From contig SMLU01000001.1 of assembly GCA_007859745.1 (NCBI GenBank), forward strand, positions 248,001 to 312,000: 64,000 bases of DNA, given 5' to 3'. The stretch is from Phycisphaerae bacterium RAS1. GTDB taxonomy: Bacteria > Planctomycetota > Phycisphaerae > UBA1845 > Fen-1342. This document shows positions 34,184 through 42,068 of the stretch, piece by piece. A model generated the notes under the pieces. The model saw nothing but the letters and a program-made list of their open reading frames with translations, was not told the DNA's origin and made no database searches. How positions within the stretch are numbered: position 1 is the first letter of the stretch; each line of letters begins with the position of its first letter. The translations under genes were made by a program, and so were the position numbers.

Positions 34184-34221
34184 CACGCTGTCACACTTGA
34201 CGAGCACTCGATTTCCAATAT

Positions 34222-35421
34222 TTACTTCGCCTTCGCCTGAATGCGGTTGTTCTTCAAATCGACAACCTCCAGCATCTCCGCGAACGGCCTGCCCACCAGC
34301 AATTCGGCGAACGTCTCCGCCGTCATCGCCGCACGGATGCGATACGTCGCAATGCCCTTCGTGAAATCGCCGTCAATCGACTTGACCCGCTCCCCGCCGG
34401 CCTCCGCCAGCGCGCTCTTCAGCTTCAGGTAGTTCTTGAACTCGACCCCCTCGACCTCCAGCAGAATCTCGCCCCCCGCCGTGATCTGCGTCGACCACTG
34501 CTCCATCACCGCGTTGAACAGGCGCATCCCCAGCGCCGTCGTCTGAATGTCATTCTCGCGCTCCGGGAACGTCGCCGCGATCAGCGCCGCCCGCGCCGCC
34601 TGCGGACTGTGCTCCTTCTGCGAGCGCACGCCGCGGCGGACGGCGGGGATCGACTCGCTCGCCAGCAGCCGGCCGGTGTCGGTGTAGTACACGCGCGCCT
34701 GCACGTCGCAGTTGTAGAATGCGGCCAGAATGCCGTAGAGATCTTCTCGCCCGGCGGCGTCCGCATTGGCCGAGCCGCGGATCAGAAGGTGCGCCCCGGC
34801 GTTCTTGGCGAGCGCCGCCAGCTTGGCGTGGTTCTTCTCGTCCCGCGCGTCGGCCACCTCGCGCCGCCTGATCTCGTCGATCGCCGTGCGATCAACCATG
34901 TCAAACCCGCTCTTGACGAAAAGCTGCTGCAGCCGCGTCTGTACGACCGAATCTTCCTGCACCCGCCCGTCGATCTTCTCATCGATCCACACCATGATCT
35001 TCGGCCGGCCAATCTGGTCGAGGACGTTCTGCACCTCGCCCCAGGCCGCGGCAACCACGCTCGGACGCACGACCGCCTCGACCGTCACGCGCCACGACCC
35101 GCCGGCGATTTCCTTCTCTTCGAGCACGCGGTAGTCGGAGACCAGCCCGGCCGCCCGGCTGTAGATTGTCTGCCGCATCAGCATGTAGTTTTCGACGCTC
35201 GAAAAGGCGGCAATCTGCAATTCGGCGCCCTCTTCGAGCGCCTTGCGCAGGGCCTGCTTCACGGCGTCGTCACGCGAGAGCCCCTCAGCCGTCACGCGGA
35301 CGGCCTTCGGCTCGTCGCTGGGCGCGGCCGTGGAGGCGGCGCCGGCGGGCGGCGTGGAGCCGGGTTGCTGTGCGACGCAACCAACGCTGATAAACAGGAG
35401 CATCGTAATTCGAGTGATCAT
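34222..35421 (-). CDS. FlgT-like lipoprotein of unknown function
   Basis: Encodes 399 residues. TMLLFISVGC is a lipobox-ended signal peptide. The segment from about residue 45 to 130 (AEGLSRDDAVKQALRKALEE, then RAAGLVSDYRVLEEKE and WRVTVEAVV) matches the FlgT N-terminal / LPP20 pattern. A middle region (KIMVWIDEKIDGRVQ, FVKSGFDMVDR, LAKNAGAHLLIRGSA) resembles the CsgG/FlgT middle domain. The ATG at 35421, preceded by GAGG, is used; the frame is open further upstream through repeat sequence. It is the last gene of a four-gene minus-strand cluster with related modules. Confidence 0.7.
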   Translation of the reverse strand: MITRITMLLFISVGCVAQQPGSTPPAGAASTAAPSDEPKAVRVTAEGLSRDDAVKQALRKALEEGAELQIAAFSSVENYMLMRQTIYSRAAGLVSDYRVLEEKEIAGGSWRVTVEAVVRPSVVAAAWGEVQNVLDQIGRPKIMVWIDEKIDGRVQEDSVVQTRLQQLFVKSGFDMVDRTAIDEIRRREVADARDEKNHAKLAALAKNAGAHLLIRGSANADAAGREDLYGILAAFYNCDVQARVYYTDTGRLLASESIPAVRRGVRSQKEHSPQAARAALIAATFPERENDIQTTALGMRLFNAVMEQWSTQITAGGEILLEVEGVEFKNYLKLKSALAEAGGERVKSIDGDFTKGIATYRIRAAMTAETFAELLVGRPFAEMLEVVDLKNNRIQAKAK

Positions 35422-35475
35422 CACATCCTCAGCAGACTGAACTTCGAGTTGTTCCATGAACGCCGGACCAGCGCG

Positions 35476-35530
35476 GCGACGGTGAGGGAGCGGGATGCTG
35501 ATGACCGCTTGTTCACGGTCGCGGCTCTGA
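35476..35530. repeat. Palindromic repeat, family D, overlapping the end of a gene
   Basis: GCGACGGTGAGGGAGCGG and CGGTCGCGGCTCTGA are recognisable parts of family D. The stop codon of the gene ending at 35513 lies inside it, so the final residues of that protein are repeat-derived. Confidence 0.75.
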
Positions 35531-36823
35531 TGTGGGCTGCGACGCCGGCGGATCAACTTCGACCAACTCCATCGCGCGGCGGACAATCAGCCACAACCGA
35601 TGCAGCGGCAGCTCCACCGTGACCTCGACCGCGCCGTCCTCGCGTTTGCGCGGCGGCCCGATCGGCCGGGCGCTGCTCAGAAACGTGACGACGTCGTCCT
35701 TCATCTCGCCGTGCTCGGCAAGGAGCGCCGCCACCGTCACGCCGTTCTGAATGACGAGCGCTTCGACCTGCCGCCGCAGCTCATCGACGCCTTCCAGGCG
35801 GGCGCGTTCCGCGGTGAGCTTTTCATCCGCCGGCGCACCCTCGAATTGAAAACGACCCAGCGCCGTGAGACGCGCCTCCGCCCAGGGCGGGGCGCTCAAT
35901 TCCAGCGGCGCGTAGGGCGATTTCACAATGGTTCGCGACGGCGGCGCGGCCAGCCCCTCCGCCGACAGCTCGGCAAAATCCGTGAGAAGCGCCATCTCGC
36001 GGAAGTCGGCGGCGTGAAAAGCGTCGCCCTGATAATGTTCCTTGTGCACATCCGTCAGCAGCCGGATGAAATCGGTCATCTTCATCGACGCATGACCGAC
36101 GCCGACCTGGTCGGGCTCAAAATCGACGCGGACGGTTGCGATGGTCTCGACGCCCGTGCGCAGCGCGTCGCGAACGGGGTCGCTGCAATCGATAAACTCG
36201 GCCAGCCGCCGGGCGTTCGTCACTTTCAACCGACCGGCGTCCGACAGCAGCGCGTTACGGGCGTCTGCGGCGGCGGCGCGGCGGACAATCTCGATCCCGT
36301 CGATCGATACATCCTCCCAGCCGGCCGGCTTTTTCGATCCGCCGCTGTCCGCCGGCGAGGCGGCGCCGCTGCACCAGATTTCCGGCCAGGTCCGCGCGGC
36401 GCGCTTGAGCAGCGATTCGTCGTCCGCACGCGCGCCGGCCGCGCCGTCCCCAAGCAGACCCAACAGCGCGGCGAGAAGCTCCTCGGCCGTGACGTGCACG
36501 TCCATTTCGCAGTCGCCATCCGAGTAGAAGCGCGGCATGCCGCTGCGTGGCAGCGAGCGCACCCAGCGGCGGAAACGCCGATCCAACTCGGCATCGCGGC
36601 CGGCCCACGCCGCCAGGCAGACCCCCTCCTGCACCGGCAGCTCGCTCAGCCGCGCCATCAACTTCGACCGCGCCCGCGCCAGTGCCACGCGCTCCAGCAC
36701 ACTTCGGGTCTCGGCGGAAAGGGCGGCCGGTTGCGACGAATTCGATTGCGCGCAGGCCGTGGCCGCGCCGATCACGGCCAGCAGCAACGCAACGCGACGA
36801 GTCCGGCGTGAGGCTGATTTCAT
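35513..36823 (-). CDS. LPP20-module secreted protein (degenerate paralogue)
   Basis: Encodes 436 residues. A signal peptide (RVALLLAVIGAATACAQ) may end in a lipobox (ATAC). Two modules of the type seen in the 37083-38390 gene are present. One spans about residues 45-130 (ERVALARARSKLMARLSELP, DGDCEMDVHVTAEELLAAL). The other spans about residues 185-300 (RRAAAADARNALLSDAG, FIRLLTDVHKEHYQGDAFHA). The helical part is divergent. It probably belongs to the envelope with its neighbours; no enzymatic motif was found. The last residues come from a dispersed repeat. Confidence 0.65.
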   Translation of the reverse strand: MKSASRRTRRVALLLAVIGAATACAQSNSSQPAALSAETRSVLERVALARARSKLMARLSELPVQEGVCLAAWAGRDAELDRRFRRWVRSLPRSGMPRFYSDGDCEMDVHVTAEELLAALLGLLGDGAAGARADDESLLKRAARTWPEIWCSGAASPADSGGSKKPAGWEDVSIDGIEIVRRAAAADARNALLSDAGRLKVTNARRLAEFIDCSDPVRDALRTGVETIATVRVDFEPDQVGVGHASMKMTDFIRLLTDVHKEHYQGDAFHAADFREMALLTDFAELSAEGLAAPPSRTIVKSPYAPLELSAPPWAEARLTALGRFQFEGAPADEKLTAERARLEGVDELRRQVEALVIQNGVTVAALLAEHGEMKDDVVTFLSSARPIGPPRKREDGAVEVTVELPLHRLWLIVRRAMELVEVDPPASQPTSEPRP

Positions 36824-36828
36824 CGAGG

Positions 36829-36993
36829 CTATTCTACTTGCATCTCGCCGGGTCGCTGCTCTTCATACTGCGTCTCTTCCTGCCGCTCGCGCACCGTCGT
36901 CTTCTTGACGTCGCGCTGGGCGCAGCCGAGCATGAATCCAAGCGTCAGCATCCCAAGCAGGCTCAGTGCGACGCCTCGCGTCAGAATCTTCAT
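36829..36993 (-). CDS. Small lipoprotein, 54 residues
   Basis: A signal peptide (LSLLGMLTLGFMLGC) ends in a clear lipobox, leaving a mature peptide of about 30 charged residues (QRDVKKTTVRERQEETQYEE). GAGGAGCG lies upstream of the ATG at 36993. It is placed between two LPP20-module genes, 5 bases from one and 89 bases from the other, so it is probably part of the same operon. Function unknown. Confidence 0.7.
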   Translation of the reverse strand: MKILTRGVALSLLGMLTLGFMLGCAQRDVKKTTVRERQEETQYEEQRPGEMQVE

Positions 36994-37041
36994 GAATCGC
37001 TCCTCGGCGGACGGCACGACATGGCCGCCGTACGCACCATT

Positions 37042-37076
37042 CGCTACTCGCTATTCGCTATTCGCTATTCGCTATT
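37042..37076. repeat. Five tandem 7-base repeats (CGCTATT/CGCTACT)
   Basis: CGCTACT followed by four CGCTATT units in direct tandem, in the gap between two genes. Length variation by slippage would be expected. It belongs to the same 7-base family as 32224-32244. Confidence 0.9.
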
Positions 37077-37082
37077 CGATCA

Positions 37083-38390
37083 CTACCGCCGCGCGTCGCG
37101 CTGCATCTCTTCCGTCACGCTGCCCCACACACGCATCCCCGGCAGCGTCAGCCGAATCACCACGCGATCGCCGACCACGCGGTCATCCGCCACCACGGCG
37201 TCCAGCACGATCTTGTCCACGCGCGACGACAACGTCTCATGCGCCTCGGCGAACACGCCGAACGTCGCGCCGCCCTCCAGCGGCAGGCCCAGCAGCTTCT
37301 CCTTCAGCTTCCGCCGCGCATCCGCCTCCGCCAGCCGATACGCCCGCAGCCGGCCGATCGAGGTTGAGACCTCGGGATCTGTTCCCTCCCCGTCGATCTC
37401 GAACACGATCATGGCCCACTCGGGCATCGCCGGCGCGAACTGCTCCTGGTATTTCTTGATGAACTTCGGGTTCGGCACCCCCATGCCGGTTTCCTGGAAT
37501 TCATCCTTGACGACCGTGCGTACGGCGGTTTCGATGTCCGTGCCGCGTACGTCGTCGCCCTTGTAGTGCCGCGTGTGCAGCTCTTTGATCGTCGTGATGA
37601 CCTTCTCCACCGGCACGGCCATGGTCACCTCGGCGATCAACTCGTCGTGGTGCAGATAGGTCGTCACCTCGCGGGCGCCGATCAGCGTCGCGTTCAGCTC
37701 GGTGTTGATCGTGTCCGACTCGACCGCGAAATCGCGCACCTGCGTCCGCGCCGTCAACCGCAGCCCCTTGATCCGCTCCGCCAGGCGCCGCTGGGCGTCC
37801 TTGCGGGCCGCCTCGACCGCCATCAGCCGCGCCTGCGGACCGATCTTCTTCCAGATGTCCGGAATCGCCGGCGGCGGGGGCGACGCCGGCGGCGGGAGCA
37901 TCTCCGCCACGCCCTGCGGCAGGTCCGGCGGCAAATCCACGCGCGGCGCGCCCATGCCCACCACCTTGATAATCTGCTTCTCCGTCCGTTGCGTCACCGA
38001 CTCGAAATCGGTCGATTTCACCCGGTCGCCGTTGTAGTGCCGGCTGTGCGCCTCGCGGATCGTGTCGATCACCTTGGCGACCGTCACCTCCGCCGGCACC
38101 TCGCACGAGCCATCGTCATACCACGTCGGCGTACCCAGCCGGATGCCGCGGATGAAGCTGTCCACCATGCCGCGAATCTGGTCCGACTCAGCCACGAAGT
38201 CCTGAACGTGCGTGGTCGAATTCAACTGCACGCCGTAAACCGCCTCGGCCAGCTTTCGATAAGCGTCCGCCTCGGCGGCCCGCTTGGCCAGAAGTTTCTG
38301 CTGCTCCGGCAGCGTCTGGGCGATTGCGGCGGGTGCGAGCATCAGGATGGCGAAGGTCACGTGAAAGCAGCGCAAGTAGCGTCGATACAT
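37083..38390 (-). CDS. Secreted protein with three tandem LPP20-like modules
   Basis: Encodes 435 residues. After a signal peptide (CFHVTFAILMLAPAAIAQ), three related modules follow. Module 1 has RAAEADAYRKLAEAVYGVQL and HSRHYNGDRV, module 2 has AARKDAQRRLAERIKGLRL and HTRHYKGDDV, and module 3 has RLAEADARRKLKEKLLGLPL. The pattern helix, G-[IVL]-x-L-x3-T-x-V-x-D, then AEVT and HYKGD is the LPP20-like pattern. Modules 1 and 2 are closest to each other. The ATG at 38390 is preceded by AGGGAACCTC. It is the first gene of the cluster and likely sets its expression. Confidence 0.72.
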   Translation of the reverse strand: MYRRYLRCFHVTFAILMLAPAAIAQTLPEQQKLLAKRAAEADAYRKLAEAVYGVQLNSTTHVQDFVAESDQIRGMVDSFIRGIRLGTPTWYDDGSCEVPAEVTVAKVIDTIREAHSRHYNGDRVKSTDFESVTQRTEKQIIKVVGMGAPRVDLPPDLPQGVAEMLPPPASPPPPAIPDIWKKIGPQARLMAVEAARKDAQRRLAERIKGLRLTARTQVRDFAVESDTINTELNATLIGAREVTTYLHHDELIAEVTMAVPVEKVITTIKELHTRHYKGDDVRGTDIETAVRTVVKDEFQETGMGVPNPKFIKKYQEQFAPAMPEWAMIVFEIDGEGTDPEVSTSIGRLRAYRLAEADARRKLKEKLLGLPLEGGATFGVFAEAHETLSSRVDKIVLDAVVADDRVVGDRVVIRLTLPGMRVWGSVTEEMQRDARR

Positions 38391-38579
38391 GAGGTTCCCT
38401 CGTATTGCCAGGTTGCGCGGCAAGCCCGCCGCGCTCCGGTCAGACACGCGCCGGCCGGCGACGTTTGCCGCGCGTTGCAGATCACTGCCGCTCTCGGCGT
38501 GTGCCGCCTGGTCGAGATTATAGTGCGATTTGCAGCGCGCGATTAGGCGGCCTCGACTCGGAACCCTATCATCCGCCAC

Positions 38580-40106
38580 ATGCTGCCTCGCGTGCCGGCG
38601 ATTCTCGCCGTCCTGGCCGGCGTCTCGGCCGTGTCCATACTCGCCGCTCTTGTGATCTTCCTGCCCGTGGACGCCGAAACCACCACCGGCGAAGGCGCGC
38701 CGCTGGCGGTTTGCTGGCGCGTGCGCAGCGGCGAGGTCGTCTATGACGATTGGCGCCGCGGGCCGATCTACCTCGCGATCTACGGACCGCTGTACTACCA
38801 GTTGATCGGTCGCACGGCGGCGCTGCTCGATGCAGACCGTTACGGCGCGGTCGTGATCGCGCGCGGGTTGAGCGTCGCCGCGACGGCGTTTCTGGGGCTG
38901 TTGCTTGTCATTTCCGGCCGGCGCGCGAGTAGCGGGTCAGCTTGGGGGACCGGCCCCTGGCCGGCCTTTGGCTCTTCGGCCGGAACGAGACCGGCTGGAG
39001 ACCGGTCCCCCAAACTGGCTCTGGTCGCGCTCCTGCCGCTGACCTGGATGCCGACCGAAGCGCTCCGCTTCCTTTCCAGCGCCCGTCCGGATGCGGCGGC
39101 AATTGCTGCATCGCTAGCCGCCGTGGTCTGCCTGCTCGGCCAGAGGCCGCGCTGGGCCGCCGCGACGGCGCTCGCGCTGACGGCCGTGTGGCTCAAGCCG
39201 ACCGCAGTCGCCGCGCTGCTGTCGGTCGTCGTCGCCGCGGCGACCGTGCGCCCGCCGCGCACGACGTGGTTTTGGATCGGCGGCATCATCGTCTTGGGCG
39301 GCGGCGGCGCGCTGGCGCTGAATTCCTGCACTAGCGGCGGACTGGCGCAGCACCTGCTCGCGAGCCGATTCGCTCCGCAGAGCTGGTCGAACGCGCTGGG
39401 CCTGGTTCATCGCGACTTCGGCGCGGCGGCGGTTATCGCCGGAGCACTGCTTTGTGCGTTCATTCTCTTCCGCGCCGGGCAGATATCGCACTTCACGCGG
39501 CGCCACACGTCGTCAGTGCTCTCGATCTACTGCATAGTCGCACCGCTGTCGGCGATCCTGTTTTCCCGCCGCGAAGGAGGCGACCTCAACTACTTTCTTG
39601 AATCCGCCGCGGCGCTCGGACTGGCCCTTCCAACGCTCATCGATCGAATGGCCGCGGCGCGCGGCAGGGCTGCCGTTCAGATCCTGCTGCTGGCGGTCAC
39701 CTGTTTCGCGCTTCCGCCGGCGCGGATTGCCGATGCACTCACGCTGTCGCGCGCCCCGCTCACCGCGCTCACGCCGCCGCTGGCCGAGTGGACAGCCGCC
39801 CAGCCGCAGCCGGTGCTCTGCCTCGAACCCTGGCTGGCCTATCGCAGCGGCGCCGGCGGCTATCTCGCCGATCGCATCGCCTACACATCGCTCGTCCGCG
39901 CCCGGCCCGACCTTGACACACTCACGCCGCTGGTCGCCAGGCGCCGCTTCGCGTCAATTATCCTCTACGGTCCCGTCGAAGATGCCGGCCGCCCAATTTA
40001 CGGCGACGTACCCTACTGCTGGCCGGAGCTGGTAGAAGCGATGCGCGCCAACTACCGTGCGCGCGAAATTCGGTTCGGCTGGCGCGCGTACGAACCGATT
40101 CCGTAG
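38580..40106 (+). CDS. Integral membrane glycosyltransferase-like protein (GT39/GT87-like)
   Basis: Encodes 508 residues. The first hydrophobic segment (LAVLAGVSAVSILAALVIF) is followed by RGPIYLAIYGPLYYQLIGR, a loop seen in GT39/GT87-type membrane enzymes that use polyprenyl-phosphate sugars. About nine further membrane segments follow. Residues about 120-145 (WGTGPWPAFGSSAGTRPAGD) are the translation of palindromic repeat family C. Without them the protein would be about 25 residues shorter and the surrounding helix-loop would join. The catalytic aspartate could not be assigned. It is divergent from the LPP20 gene cluster. Confidence 0.65.
   Translation: MLPRVPAILAVLAGVSAVSILAALVIFLPVDAETTTGEGAPLAVCWRVRSGEVVYDDWRRGPIYLAIYGPLYYQLIGRTAALLDADRYGAVVIARGLSVAATAFLGLLLVISGRRASSGSAWGTGPWPAFGSSAGTRPAGDRSPKLALVALLPLTWMPTEALRFLSSARPDAAAIAASLAAVVCLLGQRPRWAAATALALTAVWLKPTAVAALLSVVVAAATVRPPRTTWFWIGGIIVLGGGGALALNSCTSGGLAQHLLASRFAPQSWSNALGLVHRDFGAAAVIAGALLCAFILFRAGQISHFTRRHTSSVLSIYCIVAPLSAILFSRREGGDLNYFLESAAALGLALPTLIDRMAAARGRAAVQILLLAVTCFALPPARIADALTLSRAPLTALTPPLAEWTAAQPQPVLCLEPWLAYRSGAGGYLADRIAYTSLVRARPDLDTLTPLVARRRFASIILYGPVEDAGRPIYGDVPYCWPELVEAMRANYRAREIRFGWRAYEPIP
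38940..39013. repeat. Palindromic repeat, family C, in frame inside a membrane-protein gene
   Basis: TTGGGGGACCGGCCCCTGGC and complement GACCGGTCCCCCAA form the arms. The element length is compatible with the reading frame and introduces no stop. The intergenic relative is at 2053-2127. Confidence 0.9.
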
Positions 40107-40171
40107 CGTCGGACCTCCGCGTCCGACGGCGACCCAATCTTCGCCGTCGGACACGGAGGTCCGACGCTACG
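40105..40171. repeat. Palindromic repeat, family F (GTAGCGTCGGACCTCCGCGT type)
   Basis: Arms CGTAGCGTCGGACCTCCGCG and complement. It lies between a plus-strand stop and the minus-strand pyrB stop, and contains the last codons of pyrB. Relatives are at 54852-54914 and 56587-56705. Confidence 0.85.
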
Positions 40172-41105
40172 CCGCCTGCTGGCAGAGGAACAGCACCGCC
40201 ATCCTCACCGCCAGCCCGTTGGTCACCTGCCGCAGGATGCTGCTGTTGGGCCCGTCGGCCACGTCCGCCGCCAGCTCGATCCCGCGGTTCACCGGGCCGG
40301 GGTGCATGATCAGCACGTTCTTCTTGCAGCGCGCCAGCCGCTCGCGGTTCATCCCGAAGAGCTGCACATACTCGCGGATCGACGGAAACACCTGCGACGT
40401 GATCCGCTCCTTCTGAATCCGCAGCATGTTGATCACGTCCATCTGCGGCAGCACCGACTCGAAATCGTGCGTCACGCGGGCGCCCAGCTTCTCGAACGCC
40501 GCCGGCACCAGCGTCGGCGGGCCGACCAGCGTCACTTCCGCGCCGAGCTTGAGCAGCGCGTCCAGGTCGCTGCGCACGACGCGCGAGTGGTTCACGTCGC
40601 CGACGATCGCCACCTTCAGCCCCTCGATCCGCCCCTTCAACTCGCGGATCGTGAACACGTCCAGCAGCCCCTGCGTCGGATGCGCGTGCGAGCCGTCGCC
40701 GGCGTTAATGACGCAGCAGTTCGTCGCCGCCGCCAGATGATGACACGCTCCGGCCGCCGGGTGGCGCAGGATCATGATGTCGACGCCCATGGCCTCGATG
40801 TTTCGCGCGGTGTCGAGCAGCGTCTCGCCCTTCTGCGTCGAAGACACCTTCTCGGAAAAATCGATCACGTCCGCCGACAGCCGCTGGGCCGCCAGCTCGA
40901 AACTCATCCGCGTACGCGTGCTGTCCTCGAAGAACATGTTGACGACCACGCGGCCTCGCAAGGCGGGCACCTTCTTCACGCTGCGGGTGGAGACCTCCTT
41001 GAATCCCTCGGCGGTGTCGAGCACGTAGAGGATTTCCTCGCGCGAAAGGTCTTCGAGGCAGAGCAGGTGCTTGCGCGTCCAGCGGGAGTCGGGTGTTGAA
41101 GTCAT
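40167..41105 (-). CDS. pyrB: Aspartate carbamoyltransferase, catalytic subunit
   Basis: Catalyses the first committed step of pyrimidine synthesis from carbamoyl phosphate and aspartate. The 312-residue length is standard. Motifs are FFEDSTRTRMSFE (carbamoyl-phosphate binding, near residue 57), DGSHAHPTQGLLD near residue 138, VGDVNHSRVVRS and MHPGPVNRGIE. The ATG at 41105 is used; upstream codons fall in an inverted repeat. The TAG stop is inside a dispersed palindrome (40105-40171). pyrR is 149 bases upstream on the same strand. Confidence 0.95.
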   Translation of the reverse strand: MTSTPDSRWTRKHLLCLEDLSREEILYVLDTAEGFKEVSTRSVKKVPALRGRVVVNMFFEDSTRTRMSFELAAQRLSADVIDFSEKVSSTQKGETLLDTARNIEAMGVDIMILRHPAAGACHHLAAATNCCVINAGDGSHAHPTQGLLDVFTIRELKGRIEGLKVAIVGDVNHSRVVRSDLDALLKLGAEVTLVGPPTLVPAAFEKLGARVTHDFESVLPQMDVINMLRIQKERITSQVFPSIREYVQLFGMNRERLARCKKNVLIMHPGPVNRGIELAADVADGPNSSILRQVTNGLAVRMAVLFLCQQAA

Positions 41106-41120
41106 TTCGCGCTCGAAAAC

Positions 41121-41230
41121 AACCACGGAGTCACGGAGTCACGGAGAAATGCAGAGGCGTCTACGGGTCGGGCGTTCTCGAACTCACTTCCCCGGACTGT
41201 CTTTCTCCGTGTCTCCGTGACTCCGTGGTT
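41121..41230. repeat. Inverted repeat between pyrR and pyrB (ACGGAGTCACGGAG type)
   Basis: Arms AACCACGGAGTCACGGAGTC (41121-41149) and ACTCCGTGGTT-ending complement (41202-41230) enclose about 52 bases. In the pyrR-pyrB transcript it could fold into a long hairpin just before pyrB. It resembles a dispersed repeat more than a PyrR-binding loop, and no other copy was found in the window. Confidence 0.75.
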
Positions 41231-41254
41231 CAATTCTATTTTCCTTGGCGGCGA

Positions 41255-41791
41255 CTACTTCTCGCGCGTGTCCACCAGCTCCACCTCGTCCACCCCGTCC
41301 ACTTCGACCAGCTTCACCTTCACGATGTGGTGGTCCTGCGTCGGCGTCGTCAGGCCGACAAAGTCGCCCTGGATCGGCAGTTCGCGATGGCCGCGGTCGA
41401 CCAGCACCGCCAGCTTGATCGACCGCGGCCGGCCCAGGTCGATCAGCGCATCCAGCGCCGCGCGCACCGACCGGCCGGTGTACAGCACGTCGTCCACCAG
41501 CACCAGCCACGTCCCGGTCGGGTCGAATTCGATCTCCGTCCCGCGAATGACCGCCTGGGGGCCGATCGTCGTCAGGTCGTCGCGATACAGCGTGATGTCC
41601 AGCGCCCCGTAGTGCTGCACCGTCAGCCCGGACTTCTTGAGCAGCGGAAGCATCCGCTGCGCCATCGTCTCGCCGCGGCGGCGAATTCCAACGACGGCCA
41701 CGGGCAGATCGGGCGGAGCCTCGGCGGCGATGGCGCGGGCCATGTGTTCGAGCGTTTCGGCGAGTTCGGCCTTGTCGAGCAGCAGTGTCAT
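41255..41791 (-). CDS. pyrR: PyrR bifunctional pyrimidine operon regulator / uracil phosphoribosyltransferase
   Basis: Encodes 178 residues. The PRPP-binding motif VLVDDVLYTGRSVRAA near residue 100 is diagnostic for PyrR-type phosphoribosyltransferases. It is followed by LVDRGHRELPIQGDFVG, also typical. PyrR proteins bind pyr mRNA in Gram-positive bacteria and attenuate transcription in response to UMP; in other phyla the regulatory role is less certain. It lies directly upstream of pyrB, the normal order, supporting its role in pyrimidine control. Confidence 0.95.
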   Translation of the reverse strand: MTLLLDKAELAETLEHMARAIAAEAPPDLPVAVVGIRRRGETMAQRMLPLLKKSGLTVQHYGALDITLYRDDLTTIGPQAVIRGTEIEFDPTGTWLVLVDDVLYTGRSVRAALDALIDLGRPRSIKLAVLVDRGHRELPIQGDFVGLTTPTQDHHIVKVKLVEVDGVDEVELVDTREK

Positions 41792-41861
41792 GTGAGGCGT
41801 TAGCGTATCAGAATGCCGCGCGCCAGCAAGCCGTAGCGTCGGACCAGTCCTGGTCAAGTTT

Positions 41862-41929
41862 GCGGGGAGCATCGGCGTCCCGCCGGTGCGATTCTGCTCT
41901 CGCACCGGCGGGACGCCGATGCTCCTCGC
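41862..41929. repeat. Palindromic repeat, family B, nested in a larger composite palindrome
   Basis: The family B element GCGGGGAGCATCGGCGTCCC with its complement is flanked by ACTGGTCAAG-type sequences (CCTGGTCAAG at 41848 and CTTGACCAGT at 41942) that are inverted repeats of each other. Family F-like bases (GTAGCGTCGGACC near 41832) and a half family C element (GGGGGACCGGCCTCCGG near 41983) lie further out, showing nesting of repeats. No gene lies in the rest of the 277-base gap. Confidence 0.75.
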
Positions 41930-42068
41930 GCCGGGATTAATCTTGACCAGTATCGTCGTACCGCCGTGTCCGACGGCGAATGGGGGACCGGCCTCCGGCT
42001 GGTCCGTCGGAAAGACCGCGCGCAGGCCCCGCAATGCCGATATCATCAGAACAAACCAAGGAGCTTGC

